Origin: an uncultured Campylobacter sp.
Lineage (GTDB): Bacteria > Campylobacterota > Campylobacteria > Campylobacterales > Campylobacteraceae
Direction of reading: 5' to 3'
Length of the DNA stretch: 64,000 bases
Assembly (NCBI RefSeq): GCF_938039205.1
Contig: NZ_CALHVM010000025.1
Span: forward strand, 1-64,000
Part shown: in pieces, positions 54,110-63,883 of the stretch
Layout of the letters: every line of letters starts with the position of its first letter
Numbering within the stretch: the stretch's first letter is position 1
The notes under the pieces: generated by a model
Seen by the model: the letters and a program-made list of their open reading frames with translations, nothing else
What the model was told of the DNA's origin: nothing
The model's database searches: none
Program-made: the position numbers and the translations under genes

Positions 54110-54697
54110 TCAAATTTCAGCCATTTCTCGCCAAAACTCAAGCGCCATATCATCGCTAGCTTGGACGAATTTAGAGATTTCTTCCGCGCAAGGCACGGCC
54201 TTTTTGCTTAGCCGCGCGATACCGATACTAGCAAGCGCTCTAAAAAATATCTCGAAATCGCTCGCAACGCGCCTGCCGCAAAGCTCTTCGTCCCCGAGCA
54301 GCCACGCATAAATCGCGCCGTCCGCGCAATCAAGCAAAAAAATCCACGGATCGCCCACGGCAAAAACTATCAAATTTGCAGGACGCGTATCGCCGTGCCA
54401 CCATTTGCCGCCGTATTCGTCGGTGCTGTTTAGCCGCACTAGCTCGCTAGCATAGTCGCCGCTGGCGCCAAATCGTACGTTGCAAACCTCAAATTTGCCA
54501 AAGTCAAATTTACAAACTAGGCGTGAAAACGCAGGCGGAAATTTGACGCCTAGAGCCTCTTGTGCTTTTTCTAGCGCCCGCGTGGACGCGTCGACATCGC
54601 TTTGTGCTAGCAGTCTCATGCCCGTTATGCCCTCTTGTTCCAGAGGCAGGCATATCTCGTCTAGCTCGCGAGCGATCTCGTCTAGCTTTAAAAACAT
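54110..54697 (-). CDS. SMI1/KNR4 (SUKH) protein, right-arm copy
   Basis: Identical mirror of 31833-32420; 195 residues, again downstream of the decayed YwqK-like gene. Confidence 0.69.
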   Translation of the reverse strand: MFLKLDEIARELDEICLPLEQEGITGMRLLAQSDVDASTRALEKAQEALGVKFPPAFSRLVCKFDFGKFEVCNVRFGASGDYASELVRLNSTDEYGGKWWHGDTRPANLIVFAVGDPWIFLLDCADGAIYAWLLGDEELCGRRVASDFEIFFRALASIGIARLSKKAVPCAEEISKFVQASDDMALEFWREMAEI

Positions 54698-54716
54698 ATT
54701 TTTCTCCGCTTTTAGT

Positions 54717-55585
54717 TTATCTGAGATTTTTTGTTTCGGTTTTTATGATTTCGCCGTTTTCACCGTAAAATTTGGTAGTCGCCGCGCCCGTTTTTGCTTC
54801 GGTTACGACCTCTTTTACGAGCTCACCTTTTTCGTTAAATTCTTTTTGTATTTTAACCGCCTCGCTAAGCGGCTTGCCTATCGTTTGGCGCTGGTCTATC
54901 ACTCTTTTTAGTTTGCCGCTCGGGTAGAAAAACTCAAAATACGCAGACTCACCGCCCATCTGGTAAGCGCGGCTATGCAGGCGCCCGTTCTCGTCGTACT
55001 TTTCAAATGTCGTTTCCTTTTTACCGGTTCGGACGCTGGTAAATTCTTTATACGATGGCTTGCCGTCTTTGCGGTATTCGGCTATGTTGTTTTCGACGAA
55101 AAAGCCTAAATTTGCGTCGAAGCGTTTGGTTTTTCGGTATAGTTTTATCGCCTCGCCCGCGTCAAAAAGCTCTAGTAGCTCCTTTTCGAGCCCGCCCCAC
55201 AGGCATCTCTCGGCCGTGAACGCAGGCGCGTCTCGGTGTTCTTTTGAGTAGACCTCTAGCAGCACCCAGCGCTCGTTTTTGCGGACGGCGAACGAGATTT
55301 TTAGCTTTGTGGAGGGGTCGTCCGGGATCTTGCGCTTGTACTTCTCGTCCGCTTCGTCGATGATGTAGCGATTTAGCTGCGCGCCGCTCGCATCTAGCTA
55401 GGTGAGGTAGAGTCTGTTGCGTATTTTGCCGCTCGCGTTCTTTTCGCCGTTGCGTAGGTCGTACTTAAAAAATATCTCATAAGTTGCGATTAGCTCGTCG
55501 TTTTGTTGCTCGTGCGCGTATTTGCCGCCTGCTTGCAGCGAGGTCGCGCAGGTCAAACGATAAAAAGCTTTAATAAATTTTTCAT
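54717..55585 (-). pseudogene. Decayed YwqK/MORN-like gene, right-arm copy
   Basis: Mirror of 30945-31813 with the same two lesions: frameshift near 55553-55560 and TAG at 55398-55400. Sharing both means the gene was broken before the arms were copied, or that there is only one real locus. Confidence 0.7.
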
Positions 55586-55844
55586 CTATCTCCCTAAATT
55601 TGACGAATTTTGCGCTCGTGCTAGGGCAGCGGTTTTTTGACTGCGACTTGGCGTAAATTTAAAGAATCGCGCCGCGCCTAAAATTCGCAAATTTGATCCT
55701 TGCTTTATTATGCGTATATTTTGCAAACAAGCGCCCGCTCGTCAAATTTGCTGCGCTTGTCGGTTCGGTCAAATTTGACTTATTGCTTTGGGTCGTTTTG
55801 CCGCGATTTTTACCTTGCCTGCGCCGCTTGAGCGCGCTAGCCTT

Positions 55845-56939
55845 TTACTTCAAAATCGCAAAGCCGATACCGACTTTATCGGTGTGGCGGTTGTAGTCGA
55901 TGAGGCTCTCGCCGTATCCCGTGAAGTACTTCACGTAGCCGTATACGCCGCTCTTGCCAAACGGAAACAGCCACCCAAGCTCGCCCGCGCCGCGGTTTGT
56001 TTTATCAAAATGCAGGTTGTTGCGCACCATCGCCGTAAAGACGTGGCCGCGGAAAGGTAGGGCGAAATTTATATCCATGTTTCCGAGGTATTTTTCGATG
56101 TCTGGGTTATCGTCGCTACCCTTGCTCTCAGGGATGCGAGCCCACGCTCGCGGGATCACGACTAGGCTACCGGCGTAAAGTTTGGCCTCGAGATAGACGC
56201 GGTTCCATGAGCGCGACTTCTCGCCGCCCTGGCCGTTACTCTCGTGCAAAAGCCCCGCGCGTAGGTAGTCAAGGCTCGGCAGCGCCTCAAATCTCATCGG
56301 GACGGTCACGAAAATCTCAGGTCGATAGTTGGTCTCGCGAAACGGCGTAGAGGATTTAGCCGTCTGCCACCACGAGCTTTGCGAGTAGCCCGCCGAGATC
56401 GTTTCGTTCATGTCAAATACGTCGTAAAAAAGCGGCTTTTGCAAGCTGATTTGAAAAGCAGTCTCAAATCTACGCCTACCTTCAACGTCGTTAAACGCGT
56501 AAGTTGCGGGCAGCAGGTAGTTTAGGTGGTGCATTTTTAGGCCCAAAATTTCATCCACGTCGTATGCTTCGCCGCTTTCAAATTTAGCTTTCGGGCGCTC
56601 TTTGGATGCGATTTTTTGCTCCTCCACGGGTGCGTCCGCTACGCTATCTGAGGGCGCGATCACGGAGCGCTCCATGGCGGCCGTTTCGCCGTCCTCGTCC
56701 GTAAATATCGCCTTTTTAGCCGCCAGTTTATAAAGCTGAAGGGCTCTTGTTTTGTCGCCTTCATGCTCGAGCTTTGCGGCGGTTTCGTAGAGGCGCTTGG
56801 CCTCGTCTTTGGCGGTCGGCTCGGTTAAATTTTCAGCCGCATTTTCGGACTGGCCGGCTAAATTTTGCTTCGCCGTTGCAGATTCGCCGGCTACTGAGAA
56901 ATTTAACAAAATCGCCAGTAAAACGATAATTTTTTTCAT
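55845..56939 (-). CDS. pldA: Outer membrane phospholipase A, right-arm copy
   Basis: Identical mirror of 29591-30685 with H232, S234 and N246 intact; overlaps mobA by four bases. Confidence 0.91.
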   Translation of the reverse strand: MKKIIVLLAILLNFSVAGESATAKQNLAGQSENAAENLTEPTAKDEAKRLYETAAKLEHEGDKTRALQLYKLAAKKAIFTDEDGETAAMERSVIAPSDSVADAPVEEQKIASKERPKAKFESGEAYDVDEILGLKMHHLNYLLPATYAFNDVEGRRRFETAFQISLQKPLFYDVFDMNETISAGYSQSSWWQTAKSSTPFRETNYRPEIFVTVPMRFEALPSLDYLRAGLLHESNGQGGEKSRSWNRVYLEAKLYAGSLVVIPRAWARIPESKGSDDNPDIEKYLGNMDINFALPFRGHVFTAMVRNNLHFDKTNRGAGELGWLFPFGKSGVYGYVKYFTGYGESLIDYNRHTDKVGIGFAILK

Positions 56940-57601
56940 ATTTTTCCTTCTTTTAAAGCTTGTTCGTAATCTGCCTGATAGTTGATGTTAAAAAACTCGT
57001 CTTCGCGCGCGAATTTTACGATCTTGCAGCGGCAGCGGCTACGCAAAAGTCCGATCTTGTGCTCGCCCGCGGCAAAAAGCTCGCCCGCCGCATCCGCTAA
57101 ATCCCCACTAAAAAACCCGCAAAGCGAGTGCGTATGCGACTCGTCCGCGGCGATGACCATATCGTATTCACCGGTAAATTTATATAGTTCGCGCACGCAC
57201 TCTTCGCTAACGAACGGCATATCGGCAGGGACGATAAAGACGCTTTCGTTTGGGAAATTTCTAAGAATACTGTAAAGCGCTAGCATCGGAGAAAAGGCGT
57301 CAAGGCTTAAATTTGCCGTATCTTGCGAGCAAATTTGAGCGGAGCTTGCCTCTGCGCCCTCTTTGTAGCTCGCCTCGGTCAAATTTGACCGCGAGATCTC
57401 CTCTGGGCTAACGTCTTTTATGAGCGGTAGGGGCGGGTTAAATTTGTCAAATTTGGAGCTAACGAATACGCGCTCGAAAATCCGCCCGAATTTATGCGCT
57501 CCGTAGTGCGCCAGCGTCGCAAATCCGCCAAAAGGCAGCAGCGTTTTGTCGCGGCCCATTCGCGAGCTTTTGCCGCCGGCAAGGATAACGCATGTTTTCA
57601 T
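56936..57601 (-). CDS. mobA: MobA, right-arm copy
   Basis: Identical mirror of 28929-29594; 221 residues with the GGKSSRMG nucleotide loop. Confidence 0.89.
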   Translation of the reverse strand: MKTCVILAGGKSSRMGRDKTLLPFGGFATLAHYGAHKFGRIFERVFVSSKFDKFNPPLPLIKDVSPEEISRSNLTEASYKEGAEASSAQICSQDTANLSLDAFSPMLALYSILRNFPNESVFIVPADMPFVSEECVRELYKFTGEYDMVIAADESHTHSLCGFFSGDLADAAGELFAAGEHKIGLLRSRCRCKIVKFAREDEFFNINYQADYEQALKEGKI

Positions 57602-57682
57602 TTTTTTCCTTAAATTTAAGTGCGGTATAATAGCATAAATTTGTTTTAAGCGAGCGGTTAAACTCGCCCAGACTAATTAAAA

Positions 57683-58348
57683 TTATTTATCGCCGATGAT
57701 TTTTCTAACCGCTAAAGCCGCTAAATTTAGCCCAAAACACGCCGTTACGCCCATGAAGCTGCCCAGTTTCACGCATCTTGGCAACTCGGTCGAAAACACG
57801 ACGTCAAATTTGCCTTTAAAGCCTGCTTTTTTAAGCTCGGTGCGTATTTTTTTAGCAAACGGATCGTTGCAGGTTTGCCAGACGGAGGCGACCTTGATCT
57901 GCGTCGGATCGATGCGTTTTGCGCCGCCCATCGAGCTGATAAGCTTTTCGTGCGTTTTTAGCGCGAGTGCGATCTTGGCGGGTACGTCGTCGATAGCGTC
58001 GATCACGAGATCAAAGGGCGAAAAGTCGAAATTTGCGATAAACTCGGGCGTCATTAGCTCTTGCAGCGCCGTTACGCACTCGTATCTTTTGGCAAATTCT
58101 CCCACTTTAACGGCTCCGACCGCTTCGCTGTAAATTTGACGGTTTTGATTGGTTATATCAAAAATATCCTTGTCGATGACGGTGATTTTACCCACACCCG
58201 CGCGAGCTAGCGCATCCGCACAGACTCCGCCCACGCCGCCAACGCCGCAGATTAGGACGTTTGCGTTTTGAAGCTTTTTAAAATCATCGCCAAACAGCCA
58301 GCGAGACCTCGTAAATCGGTCGTTCTGATCCAAAATCACCTCGCTCAA
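57683..58348 (-). CDS. tcdA: TcdA, right-arm copy
   Basis: Identical mirror of 28182-28847; ThiF/E1-like, TTG start overlapping the surE stop. Confidence 0.79.
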   Translation of the reverse strand: MSEVILDQNDRFTRSRWLFGDDFKKLQNANVLICGVGGVGGVCADALARAGVGKITVIDKDIFDITNQNRQIYSEAVGAVKVGEFAKRYECVTALQELMTPEFIANFDFSPFDLVIDAIDDVPAKIALALKTHEKLISSMGGAKRIDPTQIKVASVWQTCNDPFAKKIRTELKKAGFKGKFDVVFSTELPRCVKLGSFMGVTACFGLNLAALAVRKIIGDK

Positions 58349-59127
58349 ATTTGATCCTTTAGCGCGGTTTTTAGGCCCTGCAAGCTCGCGTGCGCGGTCA
58401 TATCTAGCATGATCGGGGTGAGCGAGGCGAAACTCTCGCTAAGCACGCTGATATCGGACTCGCCGTTTTGCTCGTAGTCTAAATTTGACGGCTGTCCGAG
58501 CCAGTAGTACTCGACGCCGCGCGGATTGCGGTGAAGCATCGCGTGCGTGGCGTAGCTGCGTCTGCCGGCCGGAACTATGCGGTAGCCTCTAAATTCTCGG
58601 GCGGAAACGGCAGGGATATTTACGTTTAAAAACTGGCGCGGCGGTAGGGAAATTTCGCCGTTTAGTACGCGCGGAACGATAAATTTGACGGCTTGCTGCG
58701 CGAGCGAAAAACCGAGTTTTTCGATACTATCGTTTTTATAAAACTGCGAAAACGCGATGCTTGGCACGCCCTGCAAAACGCCCTCCATAGCCGCTCCGCA
58801 CGTACCCGAGTAGGTGATGTCCTCGCCCACATTGGCGCCGTGGTTTATGCCGCTGATTACGAGGTCGGGTAGTTTTTTGTAAAGCGCATGAAGCGCGAGA
58901 TAGACGCAGTCTGCGGGCGTGGCGTCGTCGAGTTTGTAAAAATCGTCGTCAAGCTTGATAAAGCGAAGAGGTCTAGTGAGCGTAAGAGAGTGCGCGCAGG
59001 CTGATTTTTCGGTACTCGGCGCTACGATCGTAACGCGCGTATCGGGTAGCTCCCTCAGTGCGCTAGCTAAAGCGTGCAGGCCGCTAGCCTCGAATCCGTC
59101 GTCGTTTGTAATTAAAATTTCTTTCAA
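58345..59127 (-). CDS. surE: SurE, right-arm copy
   Basis: Identical mirror of 27403-28185; TTG start followed by KEILITNDDG. Confidence 0.94.
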   Translation of the reverse strand: MKEILITNDDGFEASGLHALASALRELPDTRVTIVAPSTEKSACAHSLTLTRPLRFIKLDDDFYKLDDATPADCVYLALHALYKKLPDLVISGINHGANVGEDITYSGTCGAAMEGVLQGVPSIAFSQFYKNDSIEKLGFSLAQQAVKFIVPRVLNGEISLPPRQFLNVNIPAVSAREFRGYRIVPAGRRSYATHAMLHRNPRGVEYYWLGQPSNLDYEQNGESDISVLSESFASLTPIMLDMTAHASLQGLKTALKDQI

Positions 59128-59498
59128 ATTTATTCCTTTTTATCACTATTAACGCAAATTTGACGAGCCCATAGCTTTCAAATTTTTAAAGAAATGATTT
59201 TAGCACAGCTTTTATTATTTAAATTTAAAGTTTTGGCCTATGTTGGATATTGTTTACTTTATATTTTAGTTTTTAAATTTTATTCAAATTTAAGATAGTA
59301 AATATATTATATTATATAATACCGAAATAGATTGAAATCAATCATAATAAATTGATAACAACTACTGTTATATTTACACAGTATAAAAATAAGCTTTAGA
59401 TTTAATTTTAATTATATTAGAAAAATAAATGAGAATTTAAGCGAACTAATAATAAAATACCGACCGATAAATAAAGTTAAGTTTTATTTAAATTTATA
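59128..59498. other. Mirror of the surE-nrfH promoter region
   Basis: Second copy of 27032-27402; includes the dyads at 59330-59356. No gene. Confidence 0.5.
59330..59356 (+). promoter_or_regulatory. Possible CRP/FNR-family operator, right-arm copy
   Basis: GATTG-AAAT-CAATC (59330-59343) and the overlapping ATCAAT-N8-ATTGAT (59337-59356), upstream of a TATAAA near 59383-59388 and of nrfH. Confidence 0.35.
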
Positions 59499-60041
59499 AT
59501 GGAGGTTAGAAAGCCCGTCATGGAAAACACGAAGAAAAAAGCATCCATCTGGGTCATTCTTTTGTTGCTATCGTTTGGAGTGGTTATCGGTCACGGACTA
59601 TACACTTTTTACTATGCCAAGGGATTTTCATACTTTAGTCCGGATCCTGCAGCCTGTAAAAACTGTCACGTGATGAATCAAGTCTACGAAAGCTGGTCAA
59701 GAGGCGGACACCAAAACGTCGCTACCTGTAACGACTGCCATTTGCCGCATGATTTTATAGGATATTGGATCATGAAGGCTCAAAGTGGCCTAGGACACGC
59801 GTATGCCGTTACTTTTAAAGATAATCCTTATGCATTTACCGCAAACGAAAAAACAAAAAGAGTCGTTCAGGAAAACTGCATGGACTGCCACAAAGAGTAC
59901 GTTTCAAACGTTATCGACCCGCGCGCCATAGGAACCGCAAAACCGTTTGACAAAAATCTCAAAGAGCATCAAGGCAATTCTAGCGAGCCTTTAAGATGCG
60001 TATCTTGCCACCGCGAAGCGGGACATGCGCATAACTTTTAA
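59499..60041 (+). CDS. nrfH: NrfH, right-arm copy
   Basis: Identical mirror of 26489-27031 with all four haem motifs. The alternative ATG here is 59520, with GGAGG at 59501-59505. Confidence 0.93.
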   Translation: MEVRKPVMENTKKKASIWVILLLLSFGVVIGHGLYTFYYAKGFSYFSPDPAACKNCHVMNQVYESWSRGGHQNVATCNDCHLPHDFIGYWIMKAQSGLGHAYAVTFKDNPYAFTANEKTKRVVQENCMDCHKEYVSNVIDPRAIGTAKPFDKNLKEHQGNSSEPLRCVSCHREAGHAHNF

Positions 60042-60060
60042 AATTTAACAGGAGGATAAA

Positions 60061-61767
60061 ATGAAAAACAAAGTGTTGTATGTAGCTACTTTCCTAGTGG
60101 CTGTCGTACTCGGTGCGGCTATGTTCGCGCTTTTTACGGATATCGGCGCCAAAAAAGCCGAAGAAAAGATGTATCCGCTAATGCTCAATAAAGTAAGCGA
60201 ACTTGAGCCTGATTTTGAAAAATGGGGCGCAAATTTCCCAAATCAGCTCGATGCTTACAAAAAAATGGAGCATAAAAGCGACGCAAATCCAAAAGGAAGC
60301 GAATTCGTAGAAACGGCTTTCGGCGGCGATTTACCTTATAGCAAGATTATTCGCTGGCCTGCGGCTACGGTGTTTTGGAATGGTTATGCGTTCGGCGTGG
60401 ATTACAGCAAACCGCGAACCCACTACTATTCGCAGATAGATCAGATCGAGACCAAAAGAAACGACAAGGAGTTTTTAAACTCTCACGGACTTCCAGCGTT
60501 TAAAGGCCAACCGGGCGCTTGCGTAAACTGCCACACCGGCTATCTAACCGCACTTCAGCTAGATCCAGACTACAAACTAACCGAAGATCCGACCCCGGCA
60601 GCTAGCTTACCTATGCCTTTCTTTGACGTAATGCCAAAAGAAGAAGGTCAGAAGAGAAAAGCGGCTTGGACGAAGATGAACTCTATTCCGTATTTTGACG
60701 TCATGAAAAAAATCGCGGCTAAACACGGCGAGAGTATCCACGGGTCGCATCTAGGCAGCACCTGTGCGGACTGCCACCACCCGGACGATATGAGCCTAAG
60801 AGTAACAAGACCGGGATTTGTAAATGCGATGGTAGGACGCGGATACGAAGCTGACGCTAAAAGCGGCATAAAAGCTACTAGAGCGGAGATGAGAAACTAT
60901 GTTTGTATGCAGTGCCACGTCGAGTATTATTTCGGTAAAGACCAAACACTAACTTTCCCTTGGACTTTCTGGAAAAAAGACCAGCCGTTTAAGATCGAAA
61001 ATTTCGACCAGTATTACGACGATCAGTTAGCCAAAGAGGATGGATTTAAATTTGACTACATCCATAAAGATACCGGCGCTAAAATTATCAAGATGCAGCA
61101 CTCAGAGTCTGAGCTAAGCTCAACCGGTATCCACGGAAGAAGCGGCGTAACGTGCGCAGACTGCCACATGCCGTATAAACGCGCCGGAGCTCAAAAGATC
61201 ACCGAGCATGAAATTTTAACTCCGCTTGCCGATATAAACGCGGCTTGCAAAACTTGCCACCCGCAAAGCGAACAAGTGCTAAAAGATAGAATTTCATTCG
61301 TACAAAATCGCCATGCTTACGAGCTAAGAAACTGCGAAAATGCGCTACTTTCTTTGATCCAGGACATAAAAACGGCCAGAGCCGAGCTAGCTAAGCATGA
61401 GAAATTTGCTTCGATCGCCGATGAAAAAGAGAGAAAAGAAGCTATCAGTAAGGCTCTTGAAAAGACTCTTTACTTGCACCGCAAAACTCACATCCGCTGG
61501 GACTTCGCATTTAGCGAAAACAGCTACGGCTTCCACGGAGACGAAGAGTCGGCTAGGATCCTAGGTCAATGTAAAGAATTTGCTCGCCAAGGACAAACCG
61601 AGCTAGTTAACGAGCTTGCGCCATACGGCATCAGCATCAAGCTAACCCAGGAAGCTACTCCAGTTCCTGCGCCTGCTTCTTTAGGACATAAATATCCTAT
61701 CGGTGTAGCGCCTACCGAAGCTATGAAAAAAGCCGACGAAGACGTTAAGAACCTAAATTTTAAATAA
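60061..61767 (+). CDS. nrfA: NrfA, right-arm copy
   Basis: Identical mirror of 24763-26469, all five CxxCH motifs present, ACAGGAGGATAAA before ATG 60061. Confidence 0.95.
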   Translation: MKNKVLYVATFLVAVVLGAAMFALFTDIGAKKAEEKMYPLMLNKVSELEPDFEKWGANFPNQLDAYKKMEHKSDANPKGSEFVETAFGGDLPYSKIIRWPAATVFWNGYAFGVDYSKPRTHYYSQIDQIETKRNDKEFLNSHGLPAFKGQPGACVNCHTGYLTALQLDPDYKLTEDPTPAASLPMPFFDVMPKEEGQKRKAAWTKMNSIPYFDVMKKIAAKHGESIHGSHLGSTCADCHHPDDMSLRVTRPGFVNAMVGRGYEADAKSGIKATRAEMRNYVCMQCHVEYYFGKDQTLTFPWTFWKKDQPFKIENFDQYYDDQLAKEDGFKFDYIHKDTGAKIIKMQHSESELSSTGIHGRSGVTCADCHMPYKRAGAQKITEHEILTPLADINAACKTCHPQSEQVLKDRISFVQNRHAYELRNCENALLSLIQDIKTARAELAKHEKFASIADEKERKEAISKALEKTLYLHRKTHIRWDFAFSENSYGFHGDEESARILGQCKEFARQGQTELVNELAPYGISIKLTQEATPVPAPASLGHKYPIGVAPTEAMKKADEDVKNLNFK

Positions 61768-61776
61768 ACCCCAAAA

Positions 61777-61804
61777 CCCAAGGCCTGCGGGCTTTGGGTT
61801 TTTT
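61777..61804 (+). terminator. Terminator after nrfA, right-arm copy
   Basis: CCCAAGGCC-TGCG-GGCTTTGGG followed by TTTTTT, nine bases past the nrfA stop. Confidence 0.9.
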
Positions 61805-61919
61805 AAATTTACGCATTTTTCTTTCAATTTTCAAAATCCGAATTTACTTATAAATTTAAATTTTATTGTTTATTTAGCCGTTTTAGGCGATAATCTTCAT
61901 CAAATTTAAAGGAGAAATT

Positions 61920-62366
61920 ATGCTTAAAAAATTTATTTTTGCTGCTCTTGCGGCGAGTTTGGTTTTTGGTGCGCAAGATCTTGCGATCAAAGCAAAACCT
62001 GCGTCAAGCATCGAGGAAACTTCGGAAGAGGAATTTGATGAATCGCAAGCGCGCGTAGATGAGTGCATGCAAAAAGATAGCTCAACTGCCGGCATGATAC
62101 AGTGCATAGACGCCGAATTTGCTATCCAAGATAAACTCCTAAACCAAAATTACAAGAAAGCCATGAGCGTGCTAAACGACGAAAATAAAAAGAAGCTAAA
62201 AGACATCCAGCGTAAATGGGTGGCTTATAAAGAGGCTAAATGTCCGTTTGTGCCGCCTATGGGTACGCTTTATGCCGTAACGGCCGCTGATTGTTACCTG
62301 CAGATGACTAAGGAGCGCGCAAGAGAGCTTGCAAACTTAGCCGAGGACTTTGAGGGCAATCAGTGA
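61920..62366 (+). CDS. LprI/DUF1311-family protein, right-arm copy
   Basis: Identical mirror of 24164-24610; signal peptide and four cysteines; overlaps lpxB by four bases. Confidence 0.79.
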   Translation: MLKKFIFAALAASLVFGAQDLAIKAKPASSIEETSEEEFDESQARVDECMQKDSSTAGMIQCIDAEFAIQDKLLNQNYKKAMSVLNDENKKKLKDIQRKWVAYKEAKCPFVPPMGTLYAVTAADCYLQMTKERARELANLAEDFEGNQ

Positions 62367-63397
62367 AGCTACTCATCTCTTGTTTGGAGGCCTCTGCAAA
62401 TTTGCACTTCGAGCAGGTTTTAGAGCATCTGCCAAAGTGCGAACTAAAGGGCATTTTTGACGAAAAATTCGGCGAACCTTTTATGCGAAGCTCGGAGTTT
62501 TCCGCGATGGGCTTCGTGGAGGTTTTACCGCTTTATTTTAAGGCAAAACGCGCGATAAAAGAGATGACTCGCCTAGCCGCGCAGTGCGACGCCGTGCTAC
62601 TCATCGATAGCCCCGCCTTTAACCTGCCGCTAGCCAAAGCGATCAAAGAAGCCGGTATCAAAACGCCGGTGACCTACTATATCTTGCCGCAGGTGTGGGC
62701 ATGGAAGGCCGGACGCGTGGCGAAAGTCGAGGCGTACTGCGATCATTTGGCTTCGATTTTGCCGTTTGACGGGATGTACTACAACCGTTCGCGCTACGTC
62801 GGGCACCCGTTGCTTGATGAACTACGAGTGCGAAAAAACGAGCTTTTGCAAAGCGGTAAGATAGCCTTTATGCCAGGGTCCCGCCGCGCCGAAATTTCGC
62901 GGTTGATGCCGATTTTTCGCGAAGTTGCCGTCCAAATAAAAGATAAAGAAAAACTGCTCGTCGTACCGCCTTTTTTGGTAAACGATATGCAAATTTACGG
63001 CGACGTGAGCGGCTTTAGCGTAGTTACTGACGCGCCGCGCGCGCTTTTGCAAAGCGAGTTTGCATTTATCTGCTCAGGTACCGCGACGCTTCAGGCTGCA
63101 CTAGTAGGCACGCCGTTTGTGCTAGCCTATAAAGCTAAAGCAATCGATATAATGATCGCGCGGATGTTTGTGAAGTTGCGCCACATCGGACTTGCAAATA
63201 TCATGTTTGATTTTATGGGCGAAGCGGCGCTGCACGAGGAGCTACTGCAAGAGGAAGTAATGCCAAGCAATCTAATAAAAGCCTACGAGAGCTGCGATAA
63301 AGAGAAATTTATCAAAGGCTGCGAGAAGCTACGAAAATACCTAGAACACGGCTCTGCAGCCAACGTAGCGCAAATTTTAATAACGAATAAAGGATAA
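62363..63397 (+). CDS. lpxB: LpxB, right-arm copy
   Basis: Identical mirror of 23133-24167, complete 344-residue lipid A disaccharide synthase. Confidence 0.94.
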   Translation: MKLLISCLEASANLHFEQVLEHLPKCELKGIFDEKFGEPFMRSSEFSAMGFVEVLPLYFKAKRAIKEMTRLAAQCDAVLLIDSPAFNLPLAKAIKEAGIKTPVTYYILPQVWAWKAGRVAKVEAYCDHLASILPFDGMYYNRSRYVGHPLLDELRVRKNELLQSGKIAFMPGSRRAEISRLMPIFREVAVQIKDKEKLLVVPPFLVNDMQIYGDVSGFSVVTDAPRALLQSEFAFICSGTATLQAALVGTPFVLAYKAKAIDIMIARMFVKLRHIGLANIMFDFMGEAALHEELLQEEVMPSNLIKAYESCDKEKFIKGCEKLRKYLEHGSAANVAQILITNKG

Positions 63398-63400
63398 AAA

Positions 63401-63883
63401 ATGACCGAACCGATGACGCTTTTTGGATATGAAAAAATCACAAACGAACTAAAAAATTTAAAGACCGTCGAACGTCCGAATATCGTCGAGGAGATCGACA
63501 TTGCGCGCAGTCACGGCGACCTAAAAGAAAACGCCGAATACCACGCCGCGCGCGAAAAGCAGGCATTTATCGAGAGCCGTATCGCCGAGCTTAGCGACAT
63601 AGTAAGTCGCGCCAAGGTAATCGATCCCGCCGAATACGAGCACGATAAGGTAAAATTTGGCTCCACGGTCGTCATCATGGACGTAGAAACCGAGCTAGAA
63701 AAAACTTATACGCTAGTGGGCACGCCAGAGAGCAACCTAGAGCGCGGGCTCATCTCGATAAACTCGCCTCTAGCCAAACAGCTAATCGGCAAGAGCGAGG
63801 GCGACGAGGTCGCGCTAAATTTGCCAAACGGCAGAAGCGACGTCGAGATCGTATCCGTTAGCTACAAACCGATCAAATTTTAA
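63401..63883 (+). CDS. greA: GreA, right-arm copy
   Basis: Identical mirror of 22647-23129. The last complete gene of the window; the 117 bases after it also mirror the left arm, up to the final base. Confidence 0.95.
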   Translation: MTEPMTLFGYEKITNELKNLKTVERPNIVEEIDIARSHGDLKENAEYHAAREKQAFIESRIAELSDIVSRAKVIDPAEYEHDKVKFGSTVVIMDVETELEKTYTLVGTPESNLERGLISINSPLAKQLIGKSEGDEVALNLPNGRSDVEIVSVSYKPIKF